Below, piece by piece: positions 1-8,225 of a stretch of DNA of 64,000 nt. A program made the position numbers and the translations under genes. Position 1 is the first letter of the stretch; each line of letters starts with the position of its first letter. The stretch is from Acidihalobacter sp. GTDB taxonomy: Bacteria > Pseudomonadota > Gammaproteobacteria > DSM-5130 > Acidihalobacteraceae. The DNA is taken from NCBI GenBank assembly GCA_027013225.1, contig JALUXU010000069.1:1-64000 (forward strand), in the 5' to 3' direction. Under the pieces are notes generated by a model that saw only the letters and a program-made list of their open reading frames with translations, searched no databases and was not told the origin of the DNA.

Positions 1-100
1 CGGGCAAAAGTTTGCCTTCGCGTTCCCATCGTCTCAGCGTTTGAGGCACGACGCCCAGGAACTCGCCGGCTTCGCGAATACTGACCATCTTACTAGACAT
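1..100 (-). CDS. IS607-type serine recombinase, N-terminal 33 codons (cut by window edge)
   Basis: Reading leftward from an ATG at 98-100 there are 33 codons, open to the edge, beginning MSSKMVSIREAGEFLG and continuing with PQTLRRWEREGKLLP. This is a MerR-like winged helix-turn-helix DNA-binding head: the SIREA...LGV...TLRRWE...GKL pattern is typical of IS607-family TnpA, in which this head precedes a serine-recombinase domain. A MerR-type regulator or excisionase would look similar over so short a piece, and the catalytic domain lies outside the window. It stands alone beside hflC, whose stop is at 289, and suggests that a second mobile element borders the hfl operon. Confidence 0.6.
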   Translation of the reverse strand, partial: MSSKMVSIREAGEFLGVVPQTLRRWEREGKLLP

Positions 101-190
101 GCTTAATTTGTATATGAACGCGCAATAGCGTGCAAGTAACTGCTTAACTGCTCGAGCCCTTCCGACAGCCAATAAGGGTCAGAAAAATTC

Positions 191-250
191 AAACCATTCA
201 ACCCCGACAGGGCAGGCCTTGCAGAGACCGCCATGTCGGGCGAATGGTTT
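191..250. repeat. Long imperfect inverted repeat (hairpin) downstream of hflC
   Basis: An arm at 191-209 (AAACCATTC, then CCCGACA) is answered by an arm at 234-250 (TGTCGGG, then GAATGGTTT), with 24 bases between. The arms differ only by a small bulge. It lies between the hflC stop (289) and the IS607-type recombinase start (100). There is no U-run after it on either strand, so it is not a standard intrinsic terminator. It may be a processing or attenuation hairpin at the end of the hfl operon, or part of a mobile-element end. Confidence 0.5.
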
Positions 251-288
251 CCTCTAACCCGCTTGCATCGAATCCAGCCTGGATTCCT

Positions 289-1164
289 CTATTTTCTCGC
301 CATCGATCCATTGGCATTGTTGAAGAACTGGAAGAACTGCGAATCAGGTTCCAGTATCAACACATCATTCTTGCCATTGAAGGTGTGTCTATAGGCCTTG
401 AGACTGCGGTAAAACGCATAGAAAGAAGGATCCTTCTGATATGCCTTGGCATAGATCTCCGTCGCCTTAGAGTCTCCTTCGCCTCGCAGAATCTGGGACT
501 TGCGGTAAGCATCGGCCAGAATTACGGTCCGCTCGCGATCAGCGTTTGCCCGAATGCGCTCAGCAGCTTCCTTACCTCGGGCGCGGAACTCGGCGGCCAC
601 CCTGGCCCGCTCAGCCTCCATGCGCCGGTACACCGATGAAGCCACTTCAGGCGGCAGATCGATGCGCTTGAGGCGCACGTCGACGACCTGAATGCCAAGC
701 GTCTTGGCCGCCTTGTCGGCCTGGCGCTCCACGGGACCGAGAATCTTGCTGCGCTCGCCGGCAACGGCTTGTTGAATGGTCAGTTTGCCGAATTCGCTTC
801 GCAAGGCGTCTTTCATTATCTGGGAAAGACGCAGCAAGGCGCGTTGTTCATCTCCTCGCGTGGAACGATAGTACTGGTCCAGATTGGCGATACGCCACAT
901 CACGAAGTAATCAACGATGACGTTTTTCTTCTCATTGGTAAGAAAACGTTCTGGCTGCGAATCCAGGGTCAGCAAGCGGGTGTCGAAATACTTCACCTCT
1001 TCGACGATCGGCAGCTTGAAATGCAATCCAGGACCGATATCGGTGCGTTTTATCTCACCTAGCTTGAGCAGTATGGCATGTTGCCCCTGCCACACTACAT
1101 AGGCGGACAGATAGATGCCGAGCCCGATGAGCGCCAGAACGATGGCGGCGATTTTTGTTTTCAT
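289..1164 (-). CDS. hflC: HflC, SPFH-domain regulator of the FtsH protease
   Basis: 291 aa; E. coli HflC is somewhat longer (about 334). A single membrane anchor lies at residues 4-24 and is followed by an SPFH/prohibitin domain (GQHAILLKLGEIKRTDIGPG... onward). A charged helical region rich in Glu/Arg/Ala (about 180-215) leads to a short C-terminal tail. HflC and HflK form a large periplasm-facing complex at the inner membrane that encloses FtsH and limits its attack on membrane proteins. The ATG lies one base after the hflK stop, so the two are translationally coupled. It is the last gene of the mutL-miaA-hfq-hflX-hflK-hflC series. Confidence 0.95.
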   Translation of the reverse strand: MKTKIAAIVLALIGLGIYLSAYVVWQGQHAILLKLGEIKRTDIGPGLHFKLPIVEEVKYFDTRLLTLDSQPERFLTNEKKNVIVDYFVMWRIANLDQYYRSTRGDEQRALLRLSQIMKDALRSEFGKLTIQQAVAGERSKILGPVERQADKAAKTLGIQVVDVRLKRIDLPPEVASSVYRRMEAERARVAAEFRARGKEAAERIRANADRERTVILADAYRKSQILRGEGDSKATEIYAKAYQKDPSFYAFYRSLKAYRHTFNGKNDVLILEPDSQFFQFFNNANGSMARK

Positions 1165-1165
1165 G

Positions 1166-2335
1166 TCAACGTCCTCCCCGGGCGCGTTGTTCCGCGCGCT
1201 GCAGGCGTTCCGCGGCCATAGCGGCGGCAGCCGTCAAGGGCGGCGTAGAAGTTGCTGTGCCATTTGCCGAGCCGCCAGCGCTTCCCGGCCGGGTTTCGCT
1301 GCCTGCACTCATAAGTTTATCCAATGGCAGGTAGAACAGGCTCTTGCCTTGTCCTTTGGTATCGACCAAGATCTTGGAACTATTGGCCAACACCGATTGC
1401 ATCGCATCCAGATAGAGCCGTTCTCTTGTCACCTTGGGCGCCTTGAGATAGGCCTTGAGCAGTTCATCGAACCGCGTGGCATCACCTTCGGCGCGCGCTA
1501 CCACCTGCTGTTTGTAAGCCTCGGCTTCCTGCGTAATGCGAGCCGCCTCGCCCCGTGCCTGCGGCAGGATGGAATTGGCATAGGCTTCGGCCTCGTTGCG
1601 ATAACGCACTTCGTCCTCACGCGCCTTGATGGCATCGGCAAAAGCGCTTTGTACCTGTTCGGGTGGTTGCGCGGATTGCAAGTTGACTTTTACCACTTGC
1701 AATCCCGCCTTGTAGCTATCCAGCGTGGTCTGCATGATCTGCTGGGTACGCAAGGCGATGTCAGCCCGCCCCGGGCCAACCACATAATCCATCTTGCTGT
1801 GCCCGACCACTTCACGGATCGCGCTTATCATGACATCGCGCAACACCATTTCTGGACTGCGCAAGTCAAACAGATATTCTTTTGGATTACTGATCCGGTA
1901 TTGCGCGGAAAGATCAACATCGACGATGTTTTCATCCTTGGTGAGCATCGCCGACTTGCTTTGGGCGCTGCGGATCTGCCCAATATCGACGACGTTCACG
2001 GATTCTATGGGTTGTGGCAAGTGCCAGTGAGGGCCCGGCAGGGTCTCTCCGGCAAATGAGCCAAAGCGCAAGACGACGCCTCGCTCTCCCGGTCCAACGA
2101 TGTAGAACCCCGACGCCAGCCAGCCGATCAACGCTACTGCGATAACAATTGCGATGGCTCCTGCTGGAAAGCCCGCCCCTCCGGACCCTTCACCTCGGCC
2201 ACGACCGCCGAGACGATCCATCCATTGTCGCAACCAGCGCTCAAGGTCAAAGCCGCCGGAGCCACCTCCACGCCCGCCCCCTCCCCAGGGATCTTTGTTG
2301 CCTGAATTGTTACTACCAGGTTCATTCCAAGGCAT
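1166..2335 (-). CDS. hflK: HflK, SPFH-domain partner of HflC
   Basis: 389 aa, close to the family's usual length. The N-terminal 57 residues are a cytoplasmic Gly/Arg-rich segment (runs such as GGGGRGGGSGG), typical of HflK. A transmembrane helix follows at about 60-78, then the SPFH domain (VGPGERGVVLRFG...). An Ala/Glu-rich helical region and a low-complexity tail (about 345-389, Ala/Gly/Ser/Thr then Arg) close the protein. It forms the FtsH-enclosing complex with HflC. A 181-bp gap separates it from hflX upstream; that gap shows no obvious terminator and may carry its own promoter. Confidence 0.95.
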   Translation of the reverse strand: MPWNEPGSNNSGNKDPWGGGGRGGGSGGFDLERWLRQWMDRLGGRGRGEGSGGAGFPAGAIAIVIAVALIGWLASGFYIVGPGERGVVLRFGSFAGETLPGPHWHLPQPIESVNVVDIGQIRSAQSKSAMLTKDENIVDVDLSAQYRISNPKEYLFDLRSPEMVLRDVMISAIREVVGHSKMDYVVGPGRADIALRTQQIMQTTLDSYKAGLQVVKVNLQSAQPPEQVQSAFADAIKAREDEVRYRNEAEAYANSILPQARGEAARITQEAEAYKQQVVARAEGDATRFDELLKAYLKAPKVTRERLYLDAMQSVLANSSKILVDTKGQGKSLFYLPLDKLMSAGSETRPGSAGGSANGTATSTPPLTAAAAMAAERLQRAEQRARGGR

Positions 2336-2516
2336 TAGCCATTACTCCATATCAAAAATCATAACCAGCGTCCATTGAATCACTCGCGACGAAGCCCCTT
2401 TTTCCGAAATCTTTCCATGCCCTGCGAGCGCGGGCTGCCATGCCATCAGGAGACTTTTTATTAATTAAATTTCCCGAAGTAATCAGGATATTCGGACCCA
2501 TGTGCAGCCAATTTCT

Positions 2517-3833
2517 TCAGCTTGATGATTCATTCAAGCTCGCGCCCCCCCTTTGCGGACGCCATTGGATGGACGACATATCCGACTGCCCAAGCATGTC
2601 ATTCAAGGTGGATTGCGGTAATTGAATTTCCAGCTCCATGCCGCCATCGGCCTCGACTTTCTCGTCGAGCACCGCACCGAGATCGAATAGTCGAGCCCGC
2701 AAGCACCCTTCGGCCGGACCCAGATGCATCCAGCCATGCGCCATGTCCGGCACGAAGTGGTGCGCCAACACCTCCATCAATGCATCGAGGCCCTGCCCTT
2801 GCTGCGCCGACACCCACATACGCTCTACACCCCCCTCGCCTTTAGTGTCGATATGCGGAAGTTCCCCTAGTAAATCTATCTTGTTATAGACCCGCATCAT
2901 CGGCCTATTCACCGCACCGATTTCCTCCAGCACCCGCTCTACGTGCGTAATTGTCTGCAATCGCTCGGGATCGGCCGCATCAACCACATGCAACAAAAGA
3001 TCGGCATCACGGGTTTCCTGCAAAGTGGCGTGGAATGCCGCGACCAACTCATGCGGCAAATCTCTCACGAACCCCACCGTATCGGCCAGAACGGCCTCGA
3101 TGCCGGGAGCCAACCCGATGCGCCTCAAGGTCGGATCTAAGGTGGCGAAAAGCTGATCGGCGGCGTGCACGCCAGCGCCGGAAAGGCGATTGAACAAGGT
3201 GGACTTGCCCGCATTGGTGTAACCCACCAGGGCAATGGTCGGCACTTGCGCCCTGCGCCGTGCTTGACGCCCCTGTTCACGTTGACGCCGAACGCGTTCA
3301 AGTTTGCGGCGGATCTGCTTGATGCGTCCAGACAACAAGCGCCGGTCGGTTTCCAGCTGGGTTTCGCCCGGCCCCCTTAAGCCGATGCCCCCCTTTTGAC
3401 GCTCCAGATGTGTCCATCCGCGCACGAGACGCGTAGCCAGATGATTCAGCTGAGCAAGTTCCACCTGGAGCTTGCCTTCATGGGAACGGGCTCTCTGGGC
3501 AAAAATATCCAGAATCAAACCGGTCCTATCCAGTACCCTGGCCTTGAACAAGGATTCAAGGTTGCGCTCCTGACTGGGGCTCAGTGAATGATTGAAGATC
3601 ACGAGTTGCGCACCACTAGACGCGATGCGCGCGGCGATCTCTTCAGCCTTGCCGCTGCCAACATAATATTTGGGATCGGGAGAACGCCGTCGCAAACGCA
3701 TGGTGGCGACAACATGGGCACCCGCCGAGCGCGCCAGTTCGGAAAACTCGTCGAGTTCGCGTTGATCGGAAATCTCGGCGAAATCGACATGTATCAACAA
3801 GGCCGATTCGCCGCTCTTGGGACGTTCAAACAA
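2517..3833 (-). CDS. hflX: HflX, ribosome-associated GTPase
   Basis: 438 aa. The N-terminal HflX domain (1-190) includes the LQVELAQL and GGIGLRGPGETQLE family signatures. The G domain has P-loop GYTNAGKS (204-211), G3 DTVGF (251-255) and G4 NKID (317-320). HflX binds the 50S subunit and rescues or splits stalled ribosomes, notably in heat stress. The start is a TTG at 3831-3833: translation from it gives MFERPKSGE, which lines up with the start of E. coli HflX (MFDRYDAGE), and no in-frame ATG fits. The Shine-Dalgarno is weak and the gap to hfq is 19 bp, so expression may depend on coupling to hfq. Confidence 0.95.
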   Translation of the reverse strand: MFERPKSGESALLIHVDFAEISDQRELDEFSELARSAGAHVVATMRLRRRSPDPKYYVGSGKAEEIAARIASSGAQLVIFNHSLSPSQERNLESLFKARVLDRTGLILDIFAQRARSHEGKLQVELAQLNHLATRLVRGWTHLERQKGGIGLRGPGETQLETDRRLLSGRIKQIRRKLERVRRQREQGRQARRRAQVPTIALVGYTNAGKSTLFNRLSGAGVHAADQLFATLDPTLRRIGLAPGIEAVLADTVGFVRDLPHELVAAFHATLQETRDADLLLHVVDAADPERLQTITHVERVLEEIGAVNRPMMRVYNKIDLLGELPHIDTKGEGGVERMWVSAQQGQGLDALMEVLAHHFVPDMAHGWMHLGPAEGCLRARLFDLGAVLDEKVEADGGMELEIQLPQSTLNDMLGQSDMSSIQWRPQRGGASLNESSS

Positions 3834-3852
3834 AATTCAGTGCGTTCTTTTT

Positions 3853-4107
3853 TTATTCGGCATCATCATGATCTTCTTCGTTTTCGTCTGCCAATGGCAG
3901 TTTGACAGGACGCGATGGAACCACAGTCGAAATCGCATGTTTATAGACCATCTGGCTGACGCTGTTTTTCAACAACACAACGAATTGATCAAACGATTCT
4001 ATCTGGCCTTGCAACTTGATGCCGTTGACTAGAAAGATGGACACCGGTATGCGTTCTTTGCGCAATATGTTGAGAAAAGGTTCTTGTAGGGTCTGTCCCT
4101 TGGACAT
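3853..4107 (-). CDS. hfq: Hfq, RNA chaperone
   Basis: 84 aa. The Sm core aligns with E. coli Hfq without gaps. Q8, the NGIKLQG strand (N28-G34), SFDQF (38-42) and the YKH motif (55-57) that lines the proximal sRNA-binding pore are all present. The C-terminal tail is short and very acidic ([11 protein letters not shown]), unlike the longer tail of the 102-aa E. coli protein. An acidic tip is known to compete with RNA for the core rim, so that function may be kept. It is the hexameric matchmaker of small RNAs and mRNAs. It lies 63 bp after miaA and directly before hflX. Confidence 0.97.
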   Translation of the reverse strand: MSKGQTLQEPFLNILRKERIPVSIFLVNGIKLQGQIESFDQFVVLLKNSVSQMVYKHAISTVVPSRPVKLPLADENEEDHDDAE

Positions 4108-4170
4108 GTGCTTAACTCCTGTTTTATTTATAGAGCGCGATGAGCAATCGCTTTATTTCGGGTAGCTATA

Positions 4171-5124
4171 TTAGCATGAGGTTTCGAGATAGTTAGCGAC
4201 GCTTGCATAAATTTTGCTCAACTTTAAATTGTCCGCCTCCCACCGCTCACAAGCCTGATCACGGCGCAGCCAGGTCATCTGCCGTTTGGCCAACTGGCGC
4301 GTGGCCGTAATTGCCTGAACGACCATTTCATCACGTTCGATTTCTCCGGCAAGATAGCGCCATACCTGGCGATACCCTACCGCCCGCATGGATGGAAAGG
4401 ACAGATCCAAGCCTGGTCTCTTATATAGGCGCTCCACTTCTTCTATCAAGCCTTCTTGAAGCATATTTACAAAACGAGTAAAAATTCGCTTGCTTAGCTT
4501 TTCCCGATCCGCGGGAACAAGCGCCAGACGCAGGGCCTCGAACGGTTGGGTTTGCTCTTTACGGCGATACTGCAGCTCACTCAGCGGCAATCCAGTCAGG
4601 CGATAGACCTCCAGGGCACGCTGTATTCGTTGTGGATCATTGGGATGAATACGTGCCGCCGCAACCGGATCGATGCGTTGCAGCTGTTCATGCAAGGCCG
4701 CCCACCCATGGCTGGCCGCTTCCTGTTCGATCGCCTCGCGAACAGCGGCATTGGCGGGCGGCAACGCCGACAGCCCTTCTTCCAGCGCGCGGAAATACAG
4801 CATCGTCCCTCCTACCAACAGAGGCACTTTGCCGTCCGCCCGAATCGATCGCATTTCTTCCAGGGCATCGGCACGAAATCGAGCAGCGGAGTAGGATTCT
4901 TCCGGGTCAAGAATATCGATCAGCCGGTGTGGCGCTTCGGCCAATACTTCTGGGCATGGCTTGGCGGTGCCGATGTTCATGCCCCGATAAACGAGCGCCG
5001 AATCCACGCTGATGATTTCCAAGGGAAAGCGACGCACCAACTCCAGGGCAAGACCGGTTTTCCCGGTGGCGGTCGGCCCCATCAGAATAATGGCCGAATG
5101 AGGATAATCCCCGGTCGTATTCAT
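4171..5124 (-). CDS. miaA: MiaA, tRNA dimethylallyltransferase
   Basis: 317 aa. The P-loop is GPTATGKT (16-23), followed by [16 protein letters not shown] (41-56), the substrate-binding signature of the IPP-transferase family. [10 protein letters not shown] motif is in the C-terminal half. The enzyme transfers dimethylallyl from DMAPP to N6 of A37 in tRNAs that read UNN codons. The ATG overlaps the mutL stop (5121-5124), so it is translationally coupled. A 63-bp spacer leads to hfq; in E. coli promoters for hfq lie inside miaA, and I cannot tell if that holds here. Confidence 0.96.
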   Translation of the reverse strand: MNTTGDYPHSAIILMGPTATGKTGLALELVRRFPLEIISVDSALVYRGMNIGTAKPCPEVLAEAPHRLIDILDPEESYSAARFRADALEEMRSIRADGKVPLLVGGTMLYFRALEEGLSALPPANAAVREAIEQEAASHGWAALHEQLQRIDPVAAARIHPNDPQRIQRALEVYRLTGLPLSELQYRRKEQTQPFEALRLALVPADREKLSKRIFTRFVNMLQEGLIEEVERLYKRPGLDLSFPSMRAVGYRQVWRYLAGEIERDEMVVQAITATRQLAKRQMTWLRRDQACERWEADNLKLSKIYASVANYLETSC

Positions 5125-6932
5125 CGCCCACGCAGAAACAATTTATCCAGCGCATCCAAACCGAGCTGGATCCAGGTGGGCCGGCCGTGATTGCATTGGT
5201 CGCTTCGCTCGGTACGCTCCATGTCACGCAGCAAACCGTTCATTTCTTCTAGAGTCAGACGCCTGTTGGCCCGCACCGCCCCATGACAGGCCATGGTCGA
5301 AAGCAGCGAATCGATACGCTCGTCGATGCGGGTGCTAACGCCGTACTCGAGAAAATCGGCCAAGATATCGCGTAACAATTGCGCCACATCCGCCTTGTTG
5401 AGTAAAGCCGGGACGCTGCGCACCCTGACACCTTCCGGGCCGATCCGATCGACCTCCAGCCCCAGACGCGCCAGCCATTCTCGCTGCTTCTCGGCGCACT
5501 CGGCTTCGCGGGGGCTCAAAGTCACGCTAAGCGGTAAGAGCAAAGGTTGAGCCGTGAGACGCTGTTCCCCCCATGATCGCTTGAGGCGTTCGTAAGTAAT
5601 GCGCTCATGGGCCGCGTGCATATCTACCAGCACAAGGCCTTCGGTATTCTCTGCGAGAATGTAGATTCCCTTGAGTTGTGCCAAGGCAAAACCGAGGGGA
5701 GGCCCCTCCTCTCTGGTGGCCCGGACAGCCTCCTCTTCTCCATAGAAACGCACATACGCCGACAATTGCTCACGCACGGCATTTTCGGGAGGCGAAGCGG
5801 ATGGATGTGTAGCCTTTTGCGCCTTGGGCACGTTGAAATCCAATTGAGGTGCGGGATGGGATTCGTGCGTTTTTGGCGTATTGGCGGAAACGCGCGACCC
5901 TTGATAGGAACCTCTTCCCTGGAGTCTTCCCGGTCGAGTTTCAGCCAAGGCCTCCTTCAAGGTGCGATGAACGTAATCATGCACCAATCGGCTCTCCCTA
6001 AATCGAACTTCGGCCTTGGCGGGATGGGCATTGACGTCCACCAATGCGGGATCCATCTCAAGAAACAGCAAGAAAGCGGGATGACGGCCATGATAGAGCA
6101 CGTCTTGATAAGCCAGGCGAACAGCATGTGATAACACTTTGTCCCGCACCATGCGGCCGTTGACGTAAAAATATTGCTGATCCGTCTGGGCTCGCGAATA
6201 AGCCGGCGCTGCTAACCAGCCATGCAAGCGCAGACCCGCCGCCTCATGCTGAACATGAAGCGCCTGTCCCATAAACGCCTTACCAAGCACTTCGGATACT
6301 CGATGTTCACGCGCCTCATCTGACTCAGCGGCACGAAGCTGGATTTGGGAGCGGCCATTGTGGGAGAGGCTCAAACTCACATCGAAACGACTCAAGCCAA
6401 TTTTGCGCGCCACTTCTTCGATATGCAGGTATTCCGTGCGTTCGGTACGCAGAAACTTTCGTCGTGCCGGTACGTTGAAGAATAGATCACGTACCTCGAC
6501 GGTGGTTCCCGGTGGATGAGGCGCCGGTTCCGGCTGGCCGAATTCCTCGCGTCCGTTACCGCGTAAGCGCCAACCCGACATCGCGCCCCGCTGACACGAA
6601 GTCAACGTGAGTCGCGAAACGGAGGCGATGCTGGGCAGTGCCTCGCCTCTGAATCCGAGGCTGCTTATATGCTCCAGATCGTCTAGTGACGCAATCTTGC
6701 TGGTGGCATGACGCGAAAGCGCCAGCGCCAATTCCTCACGAGAAATGCCGTTGCCATTGTCCCGCACCCGCATCAAACGCATACCGCCTTGCTCTATATC
6801 GATATCGATCCGGTTCGCGCCGGCATCCAGACTGTTTTCCAGCAATTCCTTAATTACCGAAGCAGGCCGCTCGATCACCTCGCCGGCGGCAATCTGGTTG
6901 ATCAATTGGGGGGAGAGACGTTGAATTGGCAT
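5121..6932 (-). CDS. mutL: MutL, mismatch-repair ATPase with endonuclease motifs
   Basis: 603 aa from the ATG at 6930-6932 ([19 protein letters not shown]). The GHKL ATPase has E29, N33, D58-x-G-x-G, ATSKI (76-80) and GFRGEAL (93-99). The C-terminal domain carries [12 protein letters not shown] at 437-448, matching the DQHA(X)2E(X)4E metal-binding site, plus ACHGAVRA (from 548) and CNHGRPT (about 580). These three motifs mark the latent-endonuclease MutL of species that lack MutH; E. coli MutL lacks them. An IS200/IS605-type element ends about 5-10 bp before the start codon. Its end provides AGGAGG (6944-6949), 11 bases from the ATG. The frame also stays open upstream to an ATG at 6990-6992 inside the element, which would add 20 residues. 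Confidence 0.96.
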   Translation of the reverse strand: MPIQRLSPQLINQIAAGEVIERPASVIKELLENSLDAGANRIDIDIEQGGMRLMRVRDNGNGISREELALALSRHATSKIASLDDLEHISSLGFRGEALPSIASVSRLTLTSCQRGAMSGWRLRGNGREEFGQPEPAPHPPGTTVEVRDLFFNVPARRKFLRTERTEYLHIEEVARKIGLSRFDVSLSLSHNGRSQIQLRAAESDEAREHRVSEVLGKAFMGQALHVQHEAAGLRLHGWLAAPAYSRAQTDQQYFYVNGRMVRDKVLSHAVRLAYQDVLYHGRHPAFLLFLEMDPALVDVNAHPAKAEVRFRESRLVHDYVHRTLKEALAETRPGRLQGRGSYQGSRVSANTPKTHESHPAPQLDFNVPKAQKATHPSASPPENAVREQLSAYVRFYGEEEAVRATREEGPPLGFALAQLKGIYILAENTEGLVLVDMHAAHERITYERLKRSWGEQRLTAQPLLLPLSVTLSPREAECAEKQREWLARLGLEVDRIGPEGVRVRSVPALLNKADVAQLLRDILADFLEYGVSTRIDERIDSLLSTMACHGAVRANRRLTLEEMNGLLRDMERTERSDQCNHGRPTWIQLGLDALDKLFLRGR

Positions 6933-6979
6933 GGAATTGACATCCTCCTCAGCCTGAAGGCCGGAGATTCCTACGGCGC

Positions 6980-7567
6980 TCAGGCGCGGCATCGAGCCGC
7001 CGCCGAGTCGCTTCGGCGGGTTCCTGCTGCTGGCGGCATTACCGCACCGCTCACTTCACAGGCGAACCGGGCGTGTCCCGCCCTTAGAGCATTGATCGCG
7101 CCGACCACATCGGCGTTTTCCTCGAAACCACACTCCACACACTCGAACCGGGCTTGCGTCTGGCGGTTGTCCGCCGACACATGGCGGCAACACGGACAGG
7201 CGCGGCTCGCGTTCCTGGGCGGCACGGCGATGAGATGCCCGCCGTTCCACGCCAGCTTGTAGTCCAGTTGGCGGCGGAACTCAAACCAGCCTTGATCGAG
7301 GATGGACTTATTCAGGCCCGACTTGGCCCGAACGTTTCTTCCCGGCGCATCGGCCAGCCAGGCCGTTTCTGTGCTGTTGCGCCACTCGGTGAGCCGCTTG
7401 CGCAGGCCCGCATAGCCCAGCTTTTTCTCACCGCGCTCGTAGCGGGCCTTCTGCAACGCCAACGCCTCGTTGAACACAAAGCGGCACGAGCCGGCGAAGC
7501 GACGCATTTGCCGCTCTTGCCGGCCGTCTGGCCGGAGTTCGTACTTGTAGGCTTGGAGTCGTTGCAT
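6980..7567 (-). pseudogene. tnpB: TnpB-type RNA-guided nuclease with internal in-frame deletion
   Basis: 195 aa from the ATG at 7565-7567 (MQRLQAYKYELRP); TnpB is usually about 370-420. Residues 1-75 match the N-terminal domain (RFAGSCRFVFNEALALQK, then TEWRNSTETAWLADAP). Residue 76 onward jumps to GRNVRAKSGLNKSILDQGW, which normally stands far downstream. The lost part includes RuvC-I with its catalytic Asp and RuvC-II with its Glu. The zinc ribbon (C124-x2-C127, C143-x2-C146) and the RuvC-III Asp (D153 in NADVVGAIN) remain. The reading frame is intact but the protein cannot be an active nuclease. An in-frame ATG (7577-7579) would add four residues. The 3' end overlaps the upstream extension of the mutL frame. 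Confidence 0.85.
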
Positions 7568-7590
7568 GCCTTGAATCATACTCTTGGTCT

Positions 7591-8004
7591 ATGAGCGATG
7601 AAAACGCTATCCGACACGGACGGCACTGCGTATTCAAGATGCACGTCCACTTGGTCTTTGTGGTGAAATACCGCCGCAGCGTGTTCGATGGCGACGCCAT
7701 CAACCGGCTACGTACCATCTTCGCCAAGACCTGCGTCGACTTCGAGGCGCTGCTGACCGAGATGGACGGTGAGGGCGATCATGCTCACCTGTTGGTGGAA
7801 TATCCACCCAATGTGGCGGTCTCCAACCTCGTGAACAGCCTCAAAGGCGTGTCCAGCCGTCTGCTGCGCAAAGAGCGGCCCGACATCCAGAAACGCTACT
7901 GGAAGGGCGTGCTGTGGTCGCCATCCTACTTCGCCTCAAGCCGTGGTGGCGCACCGATTTCCATCGTGCGCCAGTACATCGAACAGCAGCAGACACCCCA
8001 CTGA
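7591..8004 (+). CDS. tnpA: TnpA, Y1 (HUH) transposase of IS200/IS605 type
   Basis: 137 aa, the normal length. The HLVFVVKYRR strand near the N-terminus, the HUH motif (H64-A-H66 in GDHAHLLVE) and the YWKGVLWSPSYF segment are all present. The likely catalytic tyrosine is Y129 in the C-terminal helix (IVRQYIEQQ). This enzyme moves single-stranded DNA by cutting at subterminal hairpins and is often tied to lagging-strand replication. It is transcribed away from tnpB across a gap of about 23 bp that must hold both promoters. It appears complete, so the element could still be mobile or be cross-mobilised. Confidence 0.93.
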   Translation: MSDENAIRHGRHCVFKMHVHLVFVVKYRRSVFDGDAINRLRTIFAKTCVDFEALLTEMDGEGDHAHLLVEYPPNVAVSNLVNSLKGVSSRLLRKERPDIQKRYWKGVLWSPSYFASSRGGAPISIVRQYIEQQQTPH

Positions 8005-8011
8005 ACCCCAA

Positions 8012-8028
8012 GGACGGCTATGCCGTCC
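8012..8028. repeat. Perfect stem-loop at the tnpA-side end of the IS
   Basis: GGACGGC-TAT-GCCGTCC, a 7-bp stem with a 3-base loop, starts 8 bp after the tnpA stop. It fits the subterminal hairpins of IS200/IS605 ends, and could also lower read-through from tnpA. Confidence 0.7.
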
Positions 8029-8039
8029 GCGCTATCCTT

Positions 8040-8059
8040 CCCCGCCCTGAACGGCGGGG
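8040..8059. repeat. Second subterminal stem-loop of the IS
   Basis: CCCCGCC-CTGAAC-GGCGGGG, a 7-bp stem with a 6-base loop, lies just before the probable element boundary. The GC-only stem resembles transposase recognition hairpins of IS605-group elements. Confidence 0.7.
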
Positions 8060-8225
8060 CTTGTCGCGCGCGGGGGCAGCGGCGGTCCGTAAAAATGCCC
8101 GGACATGGATGGCGTGATCATGCCTACTAGAATGTTTTCACAGCTTTTCTCATGAACTTATACTGACGAGACCGCTGTTAGATGACGGAGCCCTGGCGAG
8201 ATTTATGCCGCCCGCGACGAAGATC

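Larger units (their letters stand above)
6937..8062. mobile_element. IS200/IS605-type element between mutL and the amidase gene (ends approximate)
   Basis: Divergent tnpB (minus) and tnpA (plus) form the IS605-group layout. The tnpB-side end carries a small palindrome (6950-6963, GCCT-GA-AGGC core) next to a TTGAC at 6937-6941. The tnpA-side end has two perfect stem-loops, at 8012-8028 and 8040-8059. Such subterminal hairpins are what the HUH transposase recognises. Elements of this family have no terminal inverted repeats and make no target duplication, so exact ends cannot be fixed without an empty site. tnpA seems intact while tnpB has lost its middle, so movement would depend on TnpA alone. 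Confidence 0.85.

Noticed and set aside
1115-2059. 314-codon open frame on plus, antisense to hflK/hflC
   Set aside because: Fully opposite hflK and hflC; no recognisable domain.
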